Source: Oegoconia quadripuncta
Lineage: Eukaryota > Arthropoda > Insecta > Lepidoptera > Autostichidae
Assembly: GCA_949316235.1 (NCBI GenBank)
Contig: OX438748.1
Location: 35,928,036 to 35,992,035, forward strand
Length of the DNA stretch: 64,000 bases
Direction: 5' to 3'
This document shows positions 41,119-51,849 of the stretch, piece by piece; positions within the stretch are counted from its first letter, which is position 1, and every line of letters starts with the position of its first letter. Under the pieces are notes generated by a model. It saw nothing but the letters and a program-made list of their open reading frames with translations, was not told where the DNA came from and ran no database searches. Position numbers and translations under genes: made by a program.

Positions 41119-41541
41119 TACAACTTACAACTTACAATTTACAACTTACAATTTACAACTTACAACTTACAACTTACAACTTACAACTTACAACTTACAA
41201 CTTACAACTTACAACTTACAACTTACAACTTACAACTTACAACTTACAACTTACAACTTACAACTTACAACTTACAACTTACAACTTACAACTTACAACT
41301 TACAACTTACAACTTACAACTTACAACTTACAACTTACAACTTACAACTTACAACTTACAACTTACAACTTACAACTTACAACTTACAACTTACAACTTA
41401 CAACTTACAACTTACAACTTACAACTTACAACTTACAACTTACAACTTACAACTTACAACTTACAACTTACAACTTACAACTTACAACTTACAACTTACA
41501 ACTTACAACTTACAACTTACAACTTACAACTTACAACTTAC
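41119..41541. repeat. Tandem repeat of a 7-bp unit (ACAACTT), about 60 copies
   Basis: An almost perfect heptanucleotide array of about 423 bp. The first few units vary (ACAATTT), the rest are uniform. Both edges carry CTTACATAC. All frames are open (Leu-Thr-Thr-Tyr-Asn-Leu-Gln periodicity), which is a by-product of a 7-bp unit without stops, not evidence of a protein. It is not the insect telomere unit. Confidence 0.98.
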
Positions 41542-41827
41542 ATACGAACTTGCAGGTTAACTAAAAGCTTGTAAAAAAAACTAAATGAAAGCTTGTAAAA
41601 ACATTACCTCCTTCCTTGGGCTGTCGGGTAAAAAGAACAACCTTTGATTTTCTTGGACTTCTCCGAACACCTTATGTGTTAATATTTCGGGGGCACTATT
41701 TGTGCACAGATATTTAGGGCATAAATTATAATCATAGTTAAAGCAGTCTCTGCGTATGAGAATTCCAGAATCACCTGAAGCCAGAATGTTCACTTAAAGG
41801 TGTAAGGTTTACCTGGTAGAGATCACT
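41542..41827. other. No gene seen
   Basis: Begins with a short echo (TAAAAGCTTGTAAAAAAAAC then GAAAGCTTGTAAAAAC). No gene or family recognised. Confidence 0.3.
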
Positions 41828-41927
41828 GTTAGCGATAAGGCCGGCTTTTATGTACGCTGTATTCTACATGTAACTTTTGTAATTGTGCATTAAAGAGTAT
41901 TTGATTGATTGATTGATTGATTGATTA
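41828..41927 (+). repeat. LINE 3' end with (GATT)n tail, plus strand
   Basis: TTAGCGATAAGGCCGGCTTT, GCTGTATTCTACATGTAACT, TGTGCATTAAAGAGTATTTG then five GATT units. Partner of 30866-30974. Confidence 0.75.
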
Positions 41928-42111
41928 AAATGTTGAATAATTCTTTAACTACTTAATAATTATTAATTACAGCATGATGCTATTTCAAGCTGTACTAACC
42001 GTGGTTTTTTAAATGACCCTCTTGTCTAGACTATCAGTTTACCAGGTAGCATAATGCTCTCTTTAGTAAATTACCCCTGTAGGGCTATGGAGACTGTGAA
42101 GCAGACTGTAC

Positions 42112-42443
42112 CTACTTCATCATCAGCCCGTAAACATCCCACTGCAGGGATATAGGCCTTCCCTCGTATATGAGGGAGTATGGGCCATAGTCCACCACGC
42201 TGACCCAATGCGGGTTAGGGACTTCACACACAGAATTTTTATTTCTCAGGCGTGCAGATTTGAGAGATGCAGATCTCACGATGTTTTCCTTCACCGTTTA
42301 AGAGAGCAGTCGGATAACTGCACATAAGTAATTAAATTAAATTAACTTTAAAAACTCATTGATACATGGCCTGCCTGAGAATCGAACCCGGACCTCCTAA
42401 ATTGGGAGACCGCGTATTAACCGCTGAACCACCGACGGTCCTA
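42112..42443 (-). mobile_element. SINE family S4, full length
   Basis: The minus strand begins GACCGTCGGTGGTTCAGCGG (box A region), GGTCCGGGTTCGATTCTCAG (box B), then TGAAGGAAAACATCGTGAGA, AAGTCCCTAACCCGCATTGG, GCGTGGTGGACTATGGCCCA and ends GATGTTTACGGGCTGATGAT. The 3' end ATCCCTGCAGTGGGATGTTT is the type shared with RTE-like LINE ends, suggesting that such a LINE mobilises it. Confidence 0.8.
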
Positions 42444-44047
42444 CTTGACTGTACAAATTCTCGAGTTTCAAAAACCTCTTATCTCCTTCTATATCCAAAT
42501 GGATAAACTCCCTGCGTAATTTCATAAATAACACCAAACCAAGCTTCTACAAAACACATTACGCTGTTGGTTTGGTGCCTCGCGTTCCTCTCAAAGAAAC
42601 GCTTATTTACGCCTAATAGCTCTTAAATATCGCTCTAATGAACGCGATAAAAACTTAGTCCTGCCCTGCTCCGATCCGCACAAACCATTATCTACCTTAA
42701 TACAACAGTTTACCATTCATATTCCTAGAACTTCCTAGAGGCAGTTACGTCTCTCCGATCCGAGTGAATGCTAAATGATGTGAAGATAGAATGAAATCAA
42801 GAGACAAACGTATTGTTACATTCAATTTTCAATCTTATCTCTCTGCTAATAGGGTAACATTTCGTTTGGTGATTAAATGGAATAACGTTTGGTTAGCGAA
42901 CGAAGAGGGGCTTTAGTGCTTTGTAATAAGGTTAGTTATTGCGTGTTGGGGGTAGTTGAGGGTGGGTCGGATGTTTGTAGGGAGTTAATTTAGTTGTGGA
43001 TTAACTCGGTTTGAGTGATTGATGTTTTTGTGAGATGAACTCTGCGAGTCGCAAGTGTGTGGGGGGAGCGGGCGAGTCGGGACTGTGTGAGAGTGAGATG
43101 ACGTAACGTCTGATTGAATCGAGACGACTATTTTAGTTTTGAAGAACTTTACGGGTTTTACTTTGATGTCCGTCAAGACCGATGTTCTTCAGAAAAGCTA
43201 GTCAAAGGCGTTATAGTCCTGTAAAAATGGGACTTTCTAAAGGAAAAATTCATTTCTGTCTGAAGGCGAAGGTCGCGGGACTTCGTTGGATCCAGGCCGT
43301 GGCGGTATCTATATGAAGATATTAGCTCAAAAGCCCGACTTGCCTTACTAAAATAGGTATTCTTTCAATTATATCAACTGAAAACTTTATCAATCTTTTT
43401 AAATTTTAATCGTCTATTTTGTACTTTATTTTTAATGTTTTTTGTATCTAAGTAACGTATTTTATAAATGTTTACATGTAGGTATGGATATCACATATGT
43501 AAGCTACGTAGTGTATGTGTAGCGTTCGATCCTGCTGAGCGCTTTATTAGACCACTATTATATTGTCTACAATATTTCTATATGTGAGAACCTGTTATTA
43601 GCCGTCAGGTATAATATTCCATTGTTATTTGTGATTTAACATGGCTGTTGGTTTTCCTTAACATAAATAAATAAACAGTATAAGATCTTTTGATTTAAAG
43701 GTCAACTTCATTAACTATGTCGGGCTTGCCGTACTCTGGAACGTCACGGCCACTGCCGCTACTAACTATAACTGGACGTCAGCTCTCTCTTTAGACTTCA
43801 AAAATATCATCTTCATTAAAACAACCATCGGTGTTAATTCCAGGTTTATTTTATGTTATTTTATTTAGTATTACCAACAAGATTGACGCATACCAATCTA
43901 ATGCGACAAAAACGCAATGGTACACAGTGCATATAACCACGACATGAAAATATTTCTTGCGGTACGTTGCGGTTGCGTTTAACAATATTAAATGAAATAT
44001 AGTAAAACATTAAATTCAAAAGAAATTAATACTTTCCATTGAATTGA
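42444..44047. other. No gene seen
   Basis: Around 43020-43110 is GC-rich and purine-rich (GTGTGGGGGGAGCGGGCGAG). The remainder is AT-rich and unassigned. No coding frame. Confidence 0.4.
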
Positions 44048-44160
44048 GTTTCTTTTTCTTCAATTTAAGAGCTATGCTCTTGTCGGTGGAGTACTTTCCA
44101 CACTTCTCTACATTCCGCCTTTTCTTTGACTTCCTGATACGACACGACATTTATTCTTTG
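44048..44160 (-). pseudogene. LINE C-terminal fragment, copy 1
   Basis: Minus strand TACGACACGACATTTATTC side upstream, then GAAGTCAAAGAAAAGGCGGA, GTAGAGAAGTGTGGAAAGTA, CCGACAAGAGCATAGCTCTT. The copy at 61100-61330 (GACCAAGTGAAAGAAAAGGT, ACAAGAGCATAGCTCTTAAA) is the same region on the plus strand. The protein reads EVKEKAECREVWKVL. Confidence 0.6.
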
Positions 44161-44792
44161 GATTACAATAATAAAATTATACATTACACTACATGAATTA
44201 CAACAACACAAAAAGAAACAATAATAGAATACAAAACACAATATAATTAACTCTCAGTTGCAGGAACTGCTCCGGATCATGCTTCGGAGTGTAATCCCTT
44301 CCTTTTTGTAACAAAATCCCTTTTTGTTGGTTGGTTAAATTTCTGTTTTGTCACAATAAGAAATGTTCCACTTTCGTCACTATTACAAAATAATATTTAA
44401 ATTTATTTTAAACATACAAAGAGTCACTTAATACATGTAACAAATTATGGAAATAATAGCAAACCTAATTCCTTTAGCACTTAAAGAATTCACTGTCCGT
44501 CGTGGCGATATCGAGCGAGATGCCCAAAAAATGTATCTTGTGTATTTGAAAACTCCTTGGAGGATCCTGTATTGCTAAAGCGTCTTGAGATTAAGTTCGA
44601 AACTCGCTCTCAATACAATTTTTTTTGATACTGTCTAAATACGCAAGAGTATCTCATAAGTTCACGACGATTCTGAGATCGTTTCATTAATTCTTCATAG
44701 TAAAAGGTACAGTCAGACCCACAGTCAAAAAAATTATTGATTGGATAAAAGTACTACTTAAAAACGTTACATTTTATTAAAGCGTTCGTGGG
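44161..44792. other. No gene seen
   Basis: AT-rich. 44163-44330 has CTCTCAGTTGCAGGAACTGC and GGAGTGTAATCCCTTCC that look like LINE untranslated sequence. Unassigned. Confidence 0.3.
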
Positions 44793-44909
44793 GAGGGGGA
44801 CGACGACGACGACGACTACGACATCCACTCACAAGGTGGACAGCGACCTGATAAATGTCGCGGGCAATCGCTGGAAGCAGGCCGCTTCCAACCGGTCATT
44901 CTAGAATTC
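44793..44909 (+). pseudogene. RTE-like LINE C-terminal fragment
   Basis: After a (GAC)n run, CACTCACAAGGTGGACAGCG then GACCTGATAAATGTCGCGGG and AATCGCTGGAAGCAGGCCGC. Reads DLINVAGNRWKQAASNRS in one frame, the end of RTE-type RT proteins. A shorter match is at 60440-60484, and the reverse at 63310-63360. Confidence 0.7.
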
Positions 44910-45420
44910 TATTTTGATAGCTGATGATTAGCATTAAAATTAGTGCTCATTCAACAAAGCTGACTCCCTAGCTAGTTTCGTCGCATATGGACAAATTTGC
45001 AATCGGTCAAGTGACAAACCGTCCGATGTTTTTGTCATATTTCCATATAGTCACGATCTGATGATGCACTCCGGAGATAGTGGAACCTTACTGAAGTCGG
45101 TTGTTTGGCCAATTTTTGTCGGTTCAATTATTATTTATGAAAGAGTTACTTATGTCCTTTACTTATTATTTATTTATTTATTAAAGAAACCAACAGCGTT
45201 ACAGATGTGTATAAATATTACATAGTACCTACGAATGAAAAAAATAAGGTAAATTACATATAAACTTTTATTGTTTTTTTTTTTGAAGTTCAAGCTAAGT
45301 AGTTAAGAACCAAGTAATGGGTAGCTTTACGGATATTGAGACAGTGCTGCAAATAATGCCGAGTATTCGTATGATACGTGCAGCTGCAGATACACACAAT
45401 TGCATAATAATATAAATGAA
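44910..45420. other. No gene seen
   Basis: 45040-45115 (GATGATGCACTCCGGAGATA, CCTTACTGAAGTCGGTTGTT) is a right end like that of the 22391-23081 element. The rest is AT-rich spacer. Confidence 0.35.
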
Positions 45421-45660
45421 TATCTTGGCATATACACATAGCGCCAACTAGATTACTAGAAGACTAGCAACTACAGGCTTGTATTATGGATACCAGATGG
45501 TTGATAAGCTACACAAATACATTTTTTTTTTGTAAATAAATACATATATAAGTGAAAAATTCCATAACTCGGGTACACATGTCTGTATTCATCATAGGAA
45601 TATATGCCCCTAGCGGGATCGAACCAGAGCTTCTAACCACTACACCCAACAGGTCGTCAT
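45421..45660 (-). mobile_element. SINE S2 with deletion in the tRNA-like head
   Basis: TATCTTGGCATATACACATA, TGGATACCAGATGGTTGATA, ATAACTCGGGTACACATGTC, CCCTAGCGGGATCGAACCAG, then TTCTAACCACTACACCCAAC and AGGTCGTCAT. About 20 bases between the boxes are missing. Confidence 0.8.
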
Positions 45661-46529
45661 ATGTACAGATTGACAGTAAAATAAAAAATAAAAATTGTTG
45701 CTAAACTCAGTTTCCTACCTCGTAGGAGATAACGTAATTGTTATATCAATTTCACACTTTAACTTTTCACACTGCACACAGGTGCCGTTGACAACTTCCT
45801 ATAACAACTTATAAAATAACAGGGAGAACTGTATACTCATTAACTTTTCTTATAGATCACAAAGATAAAGCAAATTTGAACTATAATAAAAAGCCCTTTC
45901 AAGTGTAACAAGTTCCCTTAAAACCTCTCACGAAAACAAACTGCCGTACACCGAATACAATTACAACTAATACGCCTTATTATATTAAAGGGCTTCAGAA
46001 CCAGGCCGGTGCCCCGTCACATCTCCGACAGCCCATCATTATACTTCCCTTCAAACCCTCCGTTTAAGAAGTACCCTAACCTCCGACAAATATTCATTTC
46101 AATCCCCCACTTACACTCCAAATACTACCTTAACTCGGAAAAAATACAGTTATATTTATCGTCACCACCTGTAATGGAGATACGTCCTTTTTTGAACAAA
46201 CCAACCGAGTTATTGGCTAACTTTTGGTACACAGGCTGCATCTAAGATGGCGTGTAGCTCTGTCCTTTCTTCGCTCACTTGTGTTTGTATAAATCGGTCC
46301 CGTTTCGTTTCTTGCGTAATAGAAAGAAGGCGAAGTACTTGAGATCGTGTTTGTGTAGGGCGTTAGAGGGAGAGGGGTAAGTCAATTGCGTTTGTTGTGT
46401 AAATAAAGAGCTATCGGCGCCGGCGTGGAGCAGATCGATGTGGCCTGTGGTGATACCTACAGTCGTAATGGATGACTGTCGGAGGTGATGACGTAGCTAA
46501 TTATGAGAGATAATGCCAAACAAATATAC
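45661..46529. other. No gene seen
   Basis: No frame with a recognisable domain. 46395-46460 is GC-richer (AGCTATCGGCGCCGGCGTGG). Nothing else. Confidence 0.35.
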
Positions 46530-46959
46530 TATTAGGTCCTTACCTATGAAATTGGCGTTTTGTATCAAGAATTTCATTAAAACTGGTTTCTCCATACAAA
46601 CCTTTTTGAGATTTTTTTTTTAGATACGGCAAATCCAAATTTAGCTAAACTTTGTGTGCATTGTCGGATAACATTAAGTTAAATATAGGCAGAGTTAATT
46701 TTTAAAGTAACCGCTTTATAAAAGTTTGAGCGAATCTAAGAAAATGATTATGGGAAGCACATGAAAAGAGCTCTATTAAATTTTTTTTGTATTATGTGAT
46801 TTAGCCCAGAAATTAAAAAATATTTCATGTGAAACCTTGAAATAATATTCCATTGTCCAAACAAAAAACAAATTTGGATATAGCTTTGAAAATCGCAGGA
46901 ATTGGTACATATGATTAACGAAGAAAAAAAACTCCAATTTCATAGGTAAAGACCCAATA
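46530..46959. mobile_element. MITE family M1, copy 2
   Basis: Left end TATTAGGTCCTTACCTATGA followed by AATTGGCGTTTTG. The right end reads, reversed, TATTGGGTCTTTACCTATGA, ATTGGAGTTT. The interior is shared with 16645-17051 almost throughout. The right TA is immediately followed by a LINE 3' end (46963), so the two elements abut. Confidence 0.85.
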
Positions 46960-46962
46960 AAA

Positions 46963-47400
46963 CTCAAAAATGCTTTATTTTGTACGTACAGAGGTATACT
47001 TAAAATAGTCAATGTTACATTATTTAAGCTACTGCTTGTTCAAAATACAATTTTCCCCTGAGAAGAACAAGCAAGAAACTCGAGAGGTTGTTCTTTTAAA
47101 AACAGGTTTTTATATTTTAGTATTAATTGTGAAATAGTCTGGCATGCGAACGAGCTGGTTATGTCCAGGGATGTTTATCAACTAAATAGTCTGGTATTTT
47201 ATAATATGCTTTCTTAATAAGTTTCTGTTTTATGGTATCTTTAAATTTATTGAAAGGAAGATTTAATAACCTTTTGAATGAATTACTCCTTTGGGGAGGC
47301 GACTTATGTGACCTACAAGTTTATCCTTATTTCTTGTATTGATATCATGTATATCACTGTTTTTCTTAAATTATGCAATATTTTGACAATATATAAAATT
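46963..47400 (-). pseudogene. LINE 3' region (AATAAAGCATTTTT family), copy 2
   Basis: AACTCAAAAATGCTTTATTT, TTCCCCTGAGAAGAACAAGC, TGGTTATGTCCAGGGATGTT, ATAATATGCTTTCTTAATAA and GGAGGCGACTTATGTGACCT line up with 36715-37190. On the minus strand the KKAYYKI-like RT C-terminus is visible but broken. Confidence 0.7.
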
Positions 47401-47780
47401 TTCAAGAATGTACTGTGAAGGAAAGGTACCTTAGATAAAGGTATAAAGTGTCAGGTAAATTAGACATAAATATAAGGCTCGTAGGAATATATAGAGAAGT
47501 TACGGCGGAGAGGACAAATCAGGACAAAAAACCATTGTTCCGATTTTCGTCAAACACGGCTAAAATATCTCACAAACACGAATTTTCGAAATAAAACGAT
47601 TTACAAAACGGTTCAGCTGTTGTCACATAAAGTCTAGACTTCAAACGCTTAAGGCCCCACTACCGTGGGGGTTGAAATGCTCACCTCAACGCGAAAACAT
47701 AAAATTTACAAAAAACCCATTGTTGTAGCAATTGATAACATAGTAACAAATGATACAGTTTCCAATAAATTTAAATATAC
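47401..47780. other. No gene seen
   Basis: Possibly upstream sequence of the plus-strand LINE end that follows. GGCCCCACTACCGTGGGGGT at 47652 forms a small GC-rich hairpin. No frame. Confidence 0.3.
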
Positions 47781-48108
47781 ATAGATGCTTGAAACGTAAA
47801 CTTATTGAGAAAGTATATTATGAAATATCAGACTATTTGGATAAAAAACTTCCATGAAAGCTTTAAAATAAGAAACTCATTCAATTAATTAATATTAGCT
47901 TTAGCAAATCTGCCTTTCAATAAATTTAAAATATCATAAAATTTCATGGCAACAAACATAGTCATAAACCGCTTGACGATATTCAGTCTGATATTTTTGT
48001 TTGTTTCGTCAAATTAGACATTGTAACCCAAACACTACTTAAATAAAGTAACCCTAGAGTTTCTATGTGGCAATGGCAAGCAATAAATTCTTTGACTTTG
48101 ACTTTCTT
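47781..48108 (+). pseudogene. LINE C-terminus and 3' UTR, plus strand, TTGACT tail
   Basis: LIEKVYYEISDYLDKKLP then stop at about 47858 matches the KAYY..SDYL.DK phrase of CR1/jockey-type RT C-termini. The 3' UTR ends in CAATAAATTCTTTGACTTTG, i.e. an AATAAA signal with a (TTTGAC)n tail. It is opposite in strand to the neighbouring copy at 46963. Confidence 0.65.
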
Positions 48109-48507
48109 TTTCTCTGGAGAGTCAATTTTTGAGCAAAACTACTTTAACGACTCTGAAATAAAACATCATCATTAGAACATCCCACTGCAGGACACGGACA
48201 AAGTCCACCACGTGGTGTCATGGACATGGCATAAACACATGACTCCTAAAAGTAATTTGACACAGTATTTCAGAATCTCCGAGTCGTACGGGGCGACGAG
48301 ACGTATCTCGTTACGCGAAGGAAGTGTCAGTGACACCCCCCTCGGAGAGGTGCCCCCTGCCCCCCGCACGTCTCAAGTTCCGATCTAATAAGGAGCTTGA
48401 CGTCGATATTGGCTGAATTGTTTGAGTATTGATCACTGTTAACGTCACAGGTGCGTTTGTCGAGAGAATGGAAACACTGTCTTTTATTTTTGCTTTGTAA
48501 GTACATA
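48109..48507. other. No gene seen; S4/RTE-type fragment at 48165
   Basis: AACATCATCATTAGAACATC, CCACTGCAGGACACGGACAA and TCCACCACGTGGTGTCATGG resemble the 3' end of S4 at 42112-42215 in the same orientation. The remainder is GC-mixed and unassigned. Confidence 0.35.
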
Positions 48508-48582
48508 CATTCACGACCTTTATTCCAAATGGGGTGGCCAGAGATATCCCAAACGTTTAGGTGTTCCAAACATTAGAAGATT
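48508..48582 (-). repeat. LINE 3' end fragment (ACGACCTTTATTCC family)
   Basis: ACATTCACGACCTTTATTCC, AAATGGGGTGGCCAGAGATA, TCCCAAACGTTTAGGTGTTC. Nearest relative is 16460-16562, which also has GTGTTCCAAGCATTA. Confidence 0.6.
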
Positions 48583-48700
48583 AGATAGATAGATAGATAG
48601 ATAAAGCCTTTATTTGTTTCCACAGTCACTGTGCTTACTGCTTACTTACTAAGATTACTGCTTAAGAGGGTTTATTCCGTCCAGTGGCGCCCTCATTGGA
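48580..48700 (-). repeat. LINE 3' end with (TATC)n tail
   Basis: A GATA run at 48580-48603 then AAAGCCTTTATTTGTTTCCA and CCGTCCAGTGGCGCCCTCAT. Same layout as 35580-35660, here with more body. Confidence 0.65.
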
Positions 48701-48770
48701 TAAATTAAAATTACCAAACAGCATAAATATACAAAAAAATATATATATTGCCCCGATATGCACTGGAAAA

Positions 48771-48947
48771 ACCTAAAAGCCATTTATAAACAATAGCTAC
48801 CTAAATAGCTTTATTATTAAAGCTATTTAGGTAGCTATTATTTATAAATATATTATTTATAAGTATAAAAATAATACCCAAATAGTTTTGATAACGGTTA
48901 TTCGTTATCAAAGCTATTTAGGTATTATTTATAATTAGCTTTTAGGT
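48771..48947. mobile_element. Compact foldback element with nested palindromes
   Basis: Outer ends ACCTAAAAGC (48771) and AGCTTTTAGGT (48937-48947) are complementary. Inside are two hairpins: 48792-48839 has perfect 22-bp arms (AATAGCTACCTAAATAGCTT..) around a 4-nt loop, and 48871-48930 has 27-bp arms with two or three mismatches around GTTATT. Both share CTATTTAGGTA. This resembles a small foldback MITE that has duplicated its own ends. No copy elsewhere in the window was noticed. Confidence 0.7.
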
Positions 48948-49404
48948 GCAGACACGACACGTTGGAACCCTACGAAGATATTTAGCTTTTAACATTATAT
49001 TTATATATTCATTTGTTTCTATTTATGTTGAATTTTCACTAACTTTATATTACCTAAGACTAAATTAAACTGTAGGCATAAATCCTCATGTGTACATAAA
49101 TGAAAGACGGAGAGACACATTTAGAAAATTTTAATATACTTTATAGCTCGTGTTTGCTCACCGCAATACGCTAACAGACGGGCGAAGTTCAAACAACGTT
49201 CCGTACCACGCTTTACTTACCGCTCTCAAACATAATTTCGGTGATGTATGGCCACAGCGCGCCACCGCGGCCGCTCCGTGAAACGAAACACACGCGCTTT
49301 ATAACGCTTTAAATAAAACTTTAGGGAAATTTATTGAGCTGTTTATACCGTTTTAATTTCTTTATCTTGGGGTTAAAATTTATGTTGTACTTGTAATTAT
49401 ATAG
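48948..49404. other. No gene seen
   Basis: Includes CGCGCCACCGCGGCCGCTCC at 49258, a GC-rich spot. No frame or repeat. Confidence 0.3.
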
Positions 49405-49682
49405 AGTTGGATATGTAACATTACGATTTTGAATTCGAGTAATTCCCGTTAACTAGTTATGTCACTCTTGATTACGAACAATAATAGCTCCCCATGGAAC
49501 CGGGGAGGAATTCGATCAAAAAATTTTGAATTACCCATACAAATTAAACCATTTTGAAACCATATGGATGTCCAACAATTTTTGGCTGAATTCGGCTATG
49601 GATCTTAGTGGAAAGTTGTAGATCAGGAGTGATGTCACCAGTAAAAAGAAATTAAACTATTAATTATTTTCACCCTGTATAC
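49405..49682. mobile_element. DNA-element copy of the CAGGGTG family (M7)
   Basis: GATTACGAACAATAATAGCT, GAATTCGATCAAAAAATTTT, ATTTTGAAACCATATGGATG, GTCCAACAATTTTTGGCTGA, ATTCGGCTATGG and the right end TTTTCACCCTGTATACC. The left end is decayed. Shares its parts with 17311-17512 and 27598-27659. Confidence 0.55.
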
Positions 49683-51047
49683 CTAAGTTTATTATGATTT
49701 ATATTATTTATGAATGAGACAATTACCTATTATAGCATGACAACTGTCATGGTAAAATGACCTTTAGCTTGACGTCAACACAGTTAAATATGTTGCATAT
49801 TTTTAAAGTCTATAACTATTAGTGCCTTTTATTTAATACAGACACTAATTAGGCACTGTTTAGGTAGTATTTGAAGGTATTAAAAGTAACTAACCCTGAC
49901 TTAATGATCTCTACCTTGTAGGACACTCAAAAAAATTAAAAAACTTGAAGCTCAGGCGCGCTTCACTATAGCTAAAGAATTCTCAGCTCGGTTTATGTTT
50001 GCATTGAATTATATGGTCTATGTTACTGGACACTAATTATAGTGTCCAGTAACTAAGTCAAATTCCTGTTTCGTCACACTATATTTTAGTCACTGACACA
50101 AGAAACTTGGAGAGATTTGTTCTGTTATTTTTCCCTGTCTTCACGAGGTAGAGCTACGCGACCTTTATACATAATATGTTTATGAACATGTTGCTATGGT
50201 ATATTTTGTCCACACTAGTACTAACGGAAACACGATTAGAAGAATTTTCATATATTGATTAAAATGCCAAAGTCACGTCTAATTTTCTCGTGTTGTTACT
50301 TTTTATACTTCTTTGTGATTTAGGTTTCACTTTTATAATACTATACAGCTATTATATAGCACCTCATTATTTACTAGAACTTGTAATATAATTACATATT
50401 ACATTACCATTCATTCATCCCAAAAAAACACATCAAACCTTCCCCTGACCAACTAAAAATGTTTGCTAACACTCATAACTATCCGCTAATACTCCAAAAC
50501 ACTTTATTTCGTTCATTCAATCCTTTGCACACTAAAATCTGATACATCAAAACCTGATAAATCAAAATCATCTTCTGACATCCCAAAATCATCGCCAGAC
50601 ATACAAAATCGTTCCCTCTTTTCCCTGGCACACTAAAGCAGTCCTCTGACACATCAAACGTCCCCTGGCACATTAATACCTCCCCTGGCACACCGCCACT
50701 CCACTCCGCAGTTTCCATAGCCCGTGTGTCGCGCCGGCCACGGGACCAATTAGTCGAACAATTCCGAGCACGAACTGTTTAACCGCTCTAATTTCACCCC
50801 AATAACACGATAATAGGGACCTCGCGTGTAATTGCGATTTCGATTAATCTTAGTACAAACATAAATCCATTAAAAAAGTTTCCAAAATCCCAACTTGAAG
50901 CATTTATTTCGATGTGGAAGTGATGTCGATTGGGGCCGTGTGGCTGCGAGACCAAAAAATAAAGTAATGCATGCTAATATCAGGTCTTGGAGGGAAGACC
51001 GATCTTGCTTACAATATTCGACAATTGTACGATTTCGATCCATTTTC
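49683..51047. other. No gene seen
   Basis: Besides the palindrome at 50022, 50530-50700 carries an irregular array of TGACACATCAAA / TGGCACACTAAA-like phrases (TCCTCTGACACATCAAACG, TCCCCTGGCACATTAATACC, TCCCCTGGCACACCGCCACT), an imperfect short-period repeat. No gene. Confidence 0.4.
50022..50053. repeat. Perfect 13-bp-arm palindrome
   Basis: GTTACTGGACACT, six bases AATTAT, then AGTGTCCAGTAAC. An isolated hairpin with no coding context. Confidence 0.8.
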
Positions 51048-51371
51048 GACCGCCTCTGTGGCTCAATGTAAACAACACAGGTTTCACGAATTGGAGGTCA
51101 CGGGGTCGATCCCCAGCGGGGTACGTAGTTTAGTACCCACTCGGTTTGGTTGTTGCTAGGACATTTTAAATGTCCGCCTGGCTAGCTACACCACCATCTT
51201 ATCTGTCTGCCGCCAAACAGCAATGTTAATAGCATTATTGTGTTTCGGTCGTCCGTGATAAGATAGCTGGTCCCCCAAACAAGAAGGGTTTCCGGGGCAG
51301 TACGCTTCCACCATCGGCATCTTCACTTAACACAGGTGTGATTGGAGTCAAGCGCTAATCCGTTGTGCATA
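51048..51371 (+). mobile_element. SINE S1, full length
   Basis: Head GACCGCCTCTGTGGCTCAAT (box A) and GGTCACGGGGTCGATCCCCA (box B, mutated from GGTTCGA), body through TCCGCCTGGCTAGCTACACC, GATAAGATAGCTGGTCCCCC and TCCGTTGTGCATAA. Small deletions relative to the others. Confidence 0.85.
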
Positions 51372-51849
51372 ATTATATATAAAATTATATATAGCGTACC
51401 GTAGTCAAATTAGTACTATTTCTAAGCTCTGCGCCAGACAAACGTGAAGAGATATAAAGATATACTTGGACCCAAAGTCAGAAATTAAAAGATGATTTAC
51501 GATTTTACTAAACCCCATTCATGGACCTACTTCTACAGACGCATTAGTATTAGTTTGTGGCATCTGATCTAAAACGTAACTGGTCCAATTGTAAATAGGT
51601 CTAAAAAGAAACTGCTCCAATTGCTTATTGGTCTAAACTCCGCTGAATATCAGCATTGTGGTTATACTACAACTCATACTGAGCTGGAGACCTTATTGGC
51701 TTTACTTTTGAGGAGCCGGCAGCTTTTTACTCCTCTTTGTGTTATTGTCCAGGAAGGACATACAAAAATAATAGATTTTTGAATATAGAACTATATTAGT
51801 GTCGATTCGGATGTACACCAACTAAACTAAACTAAAACCAGTTTTAAAG
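51372..51849. repeat. Spacer with an imperfect repeat that also flanks the far side of LINE B
   Basis: 51568-51645 has TCTAAAACGTAACTGGTCCA, ATTGTAAATAGGTCTAAA, CTGCTCCAATTGCTTATTGG. Beyond LINE B, 57478-57560 has ACGCAACTGGTGTAATTCAC, TATTGGTCTAAA and GTCTAAAACGCAACTGGCC. The same short imperfect repeat thus lies on both sides, as if LINE B inserted into or between such repeats. Confidence 0.45.

Noticed and set aside
41119..41541. Telomere-like repeat
   Set aside because: The unit ACAACTT differs from the insect TTAGG repeat.
41012..41564. Two long overlapping frames with Leu-Thr-Thr-Tyr-Asn-Leu-Gln repeats
   Set aside because: They are translations of the 7-bp satellite. Any heptamer array lacking stops gives long frames in all phases.
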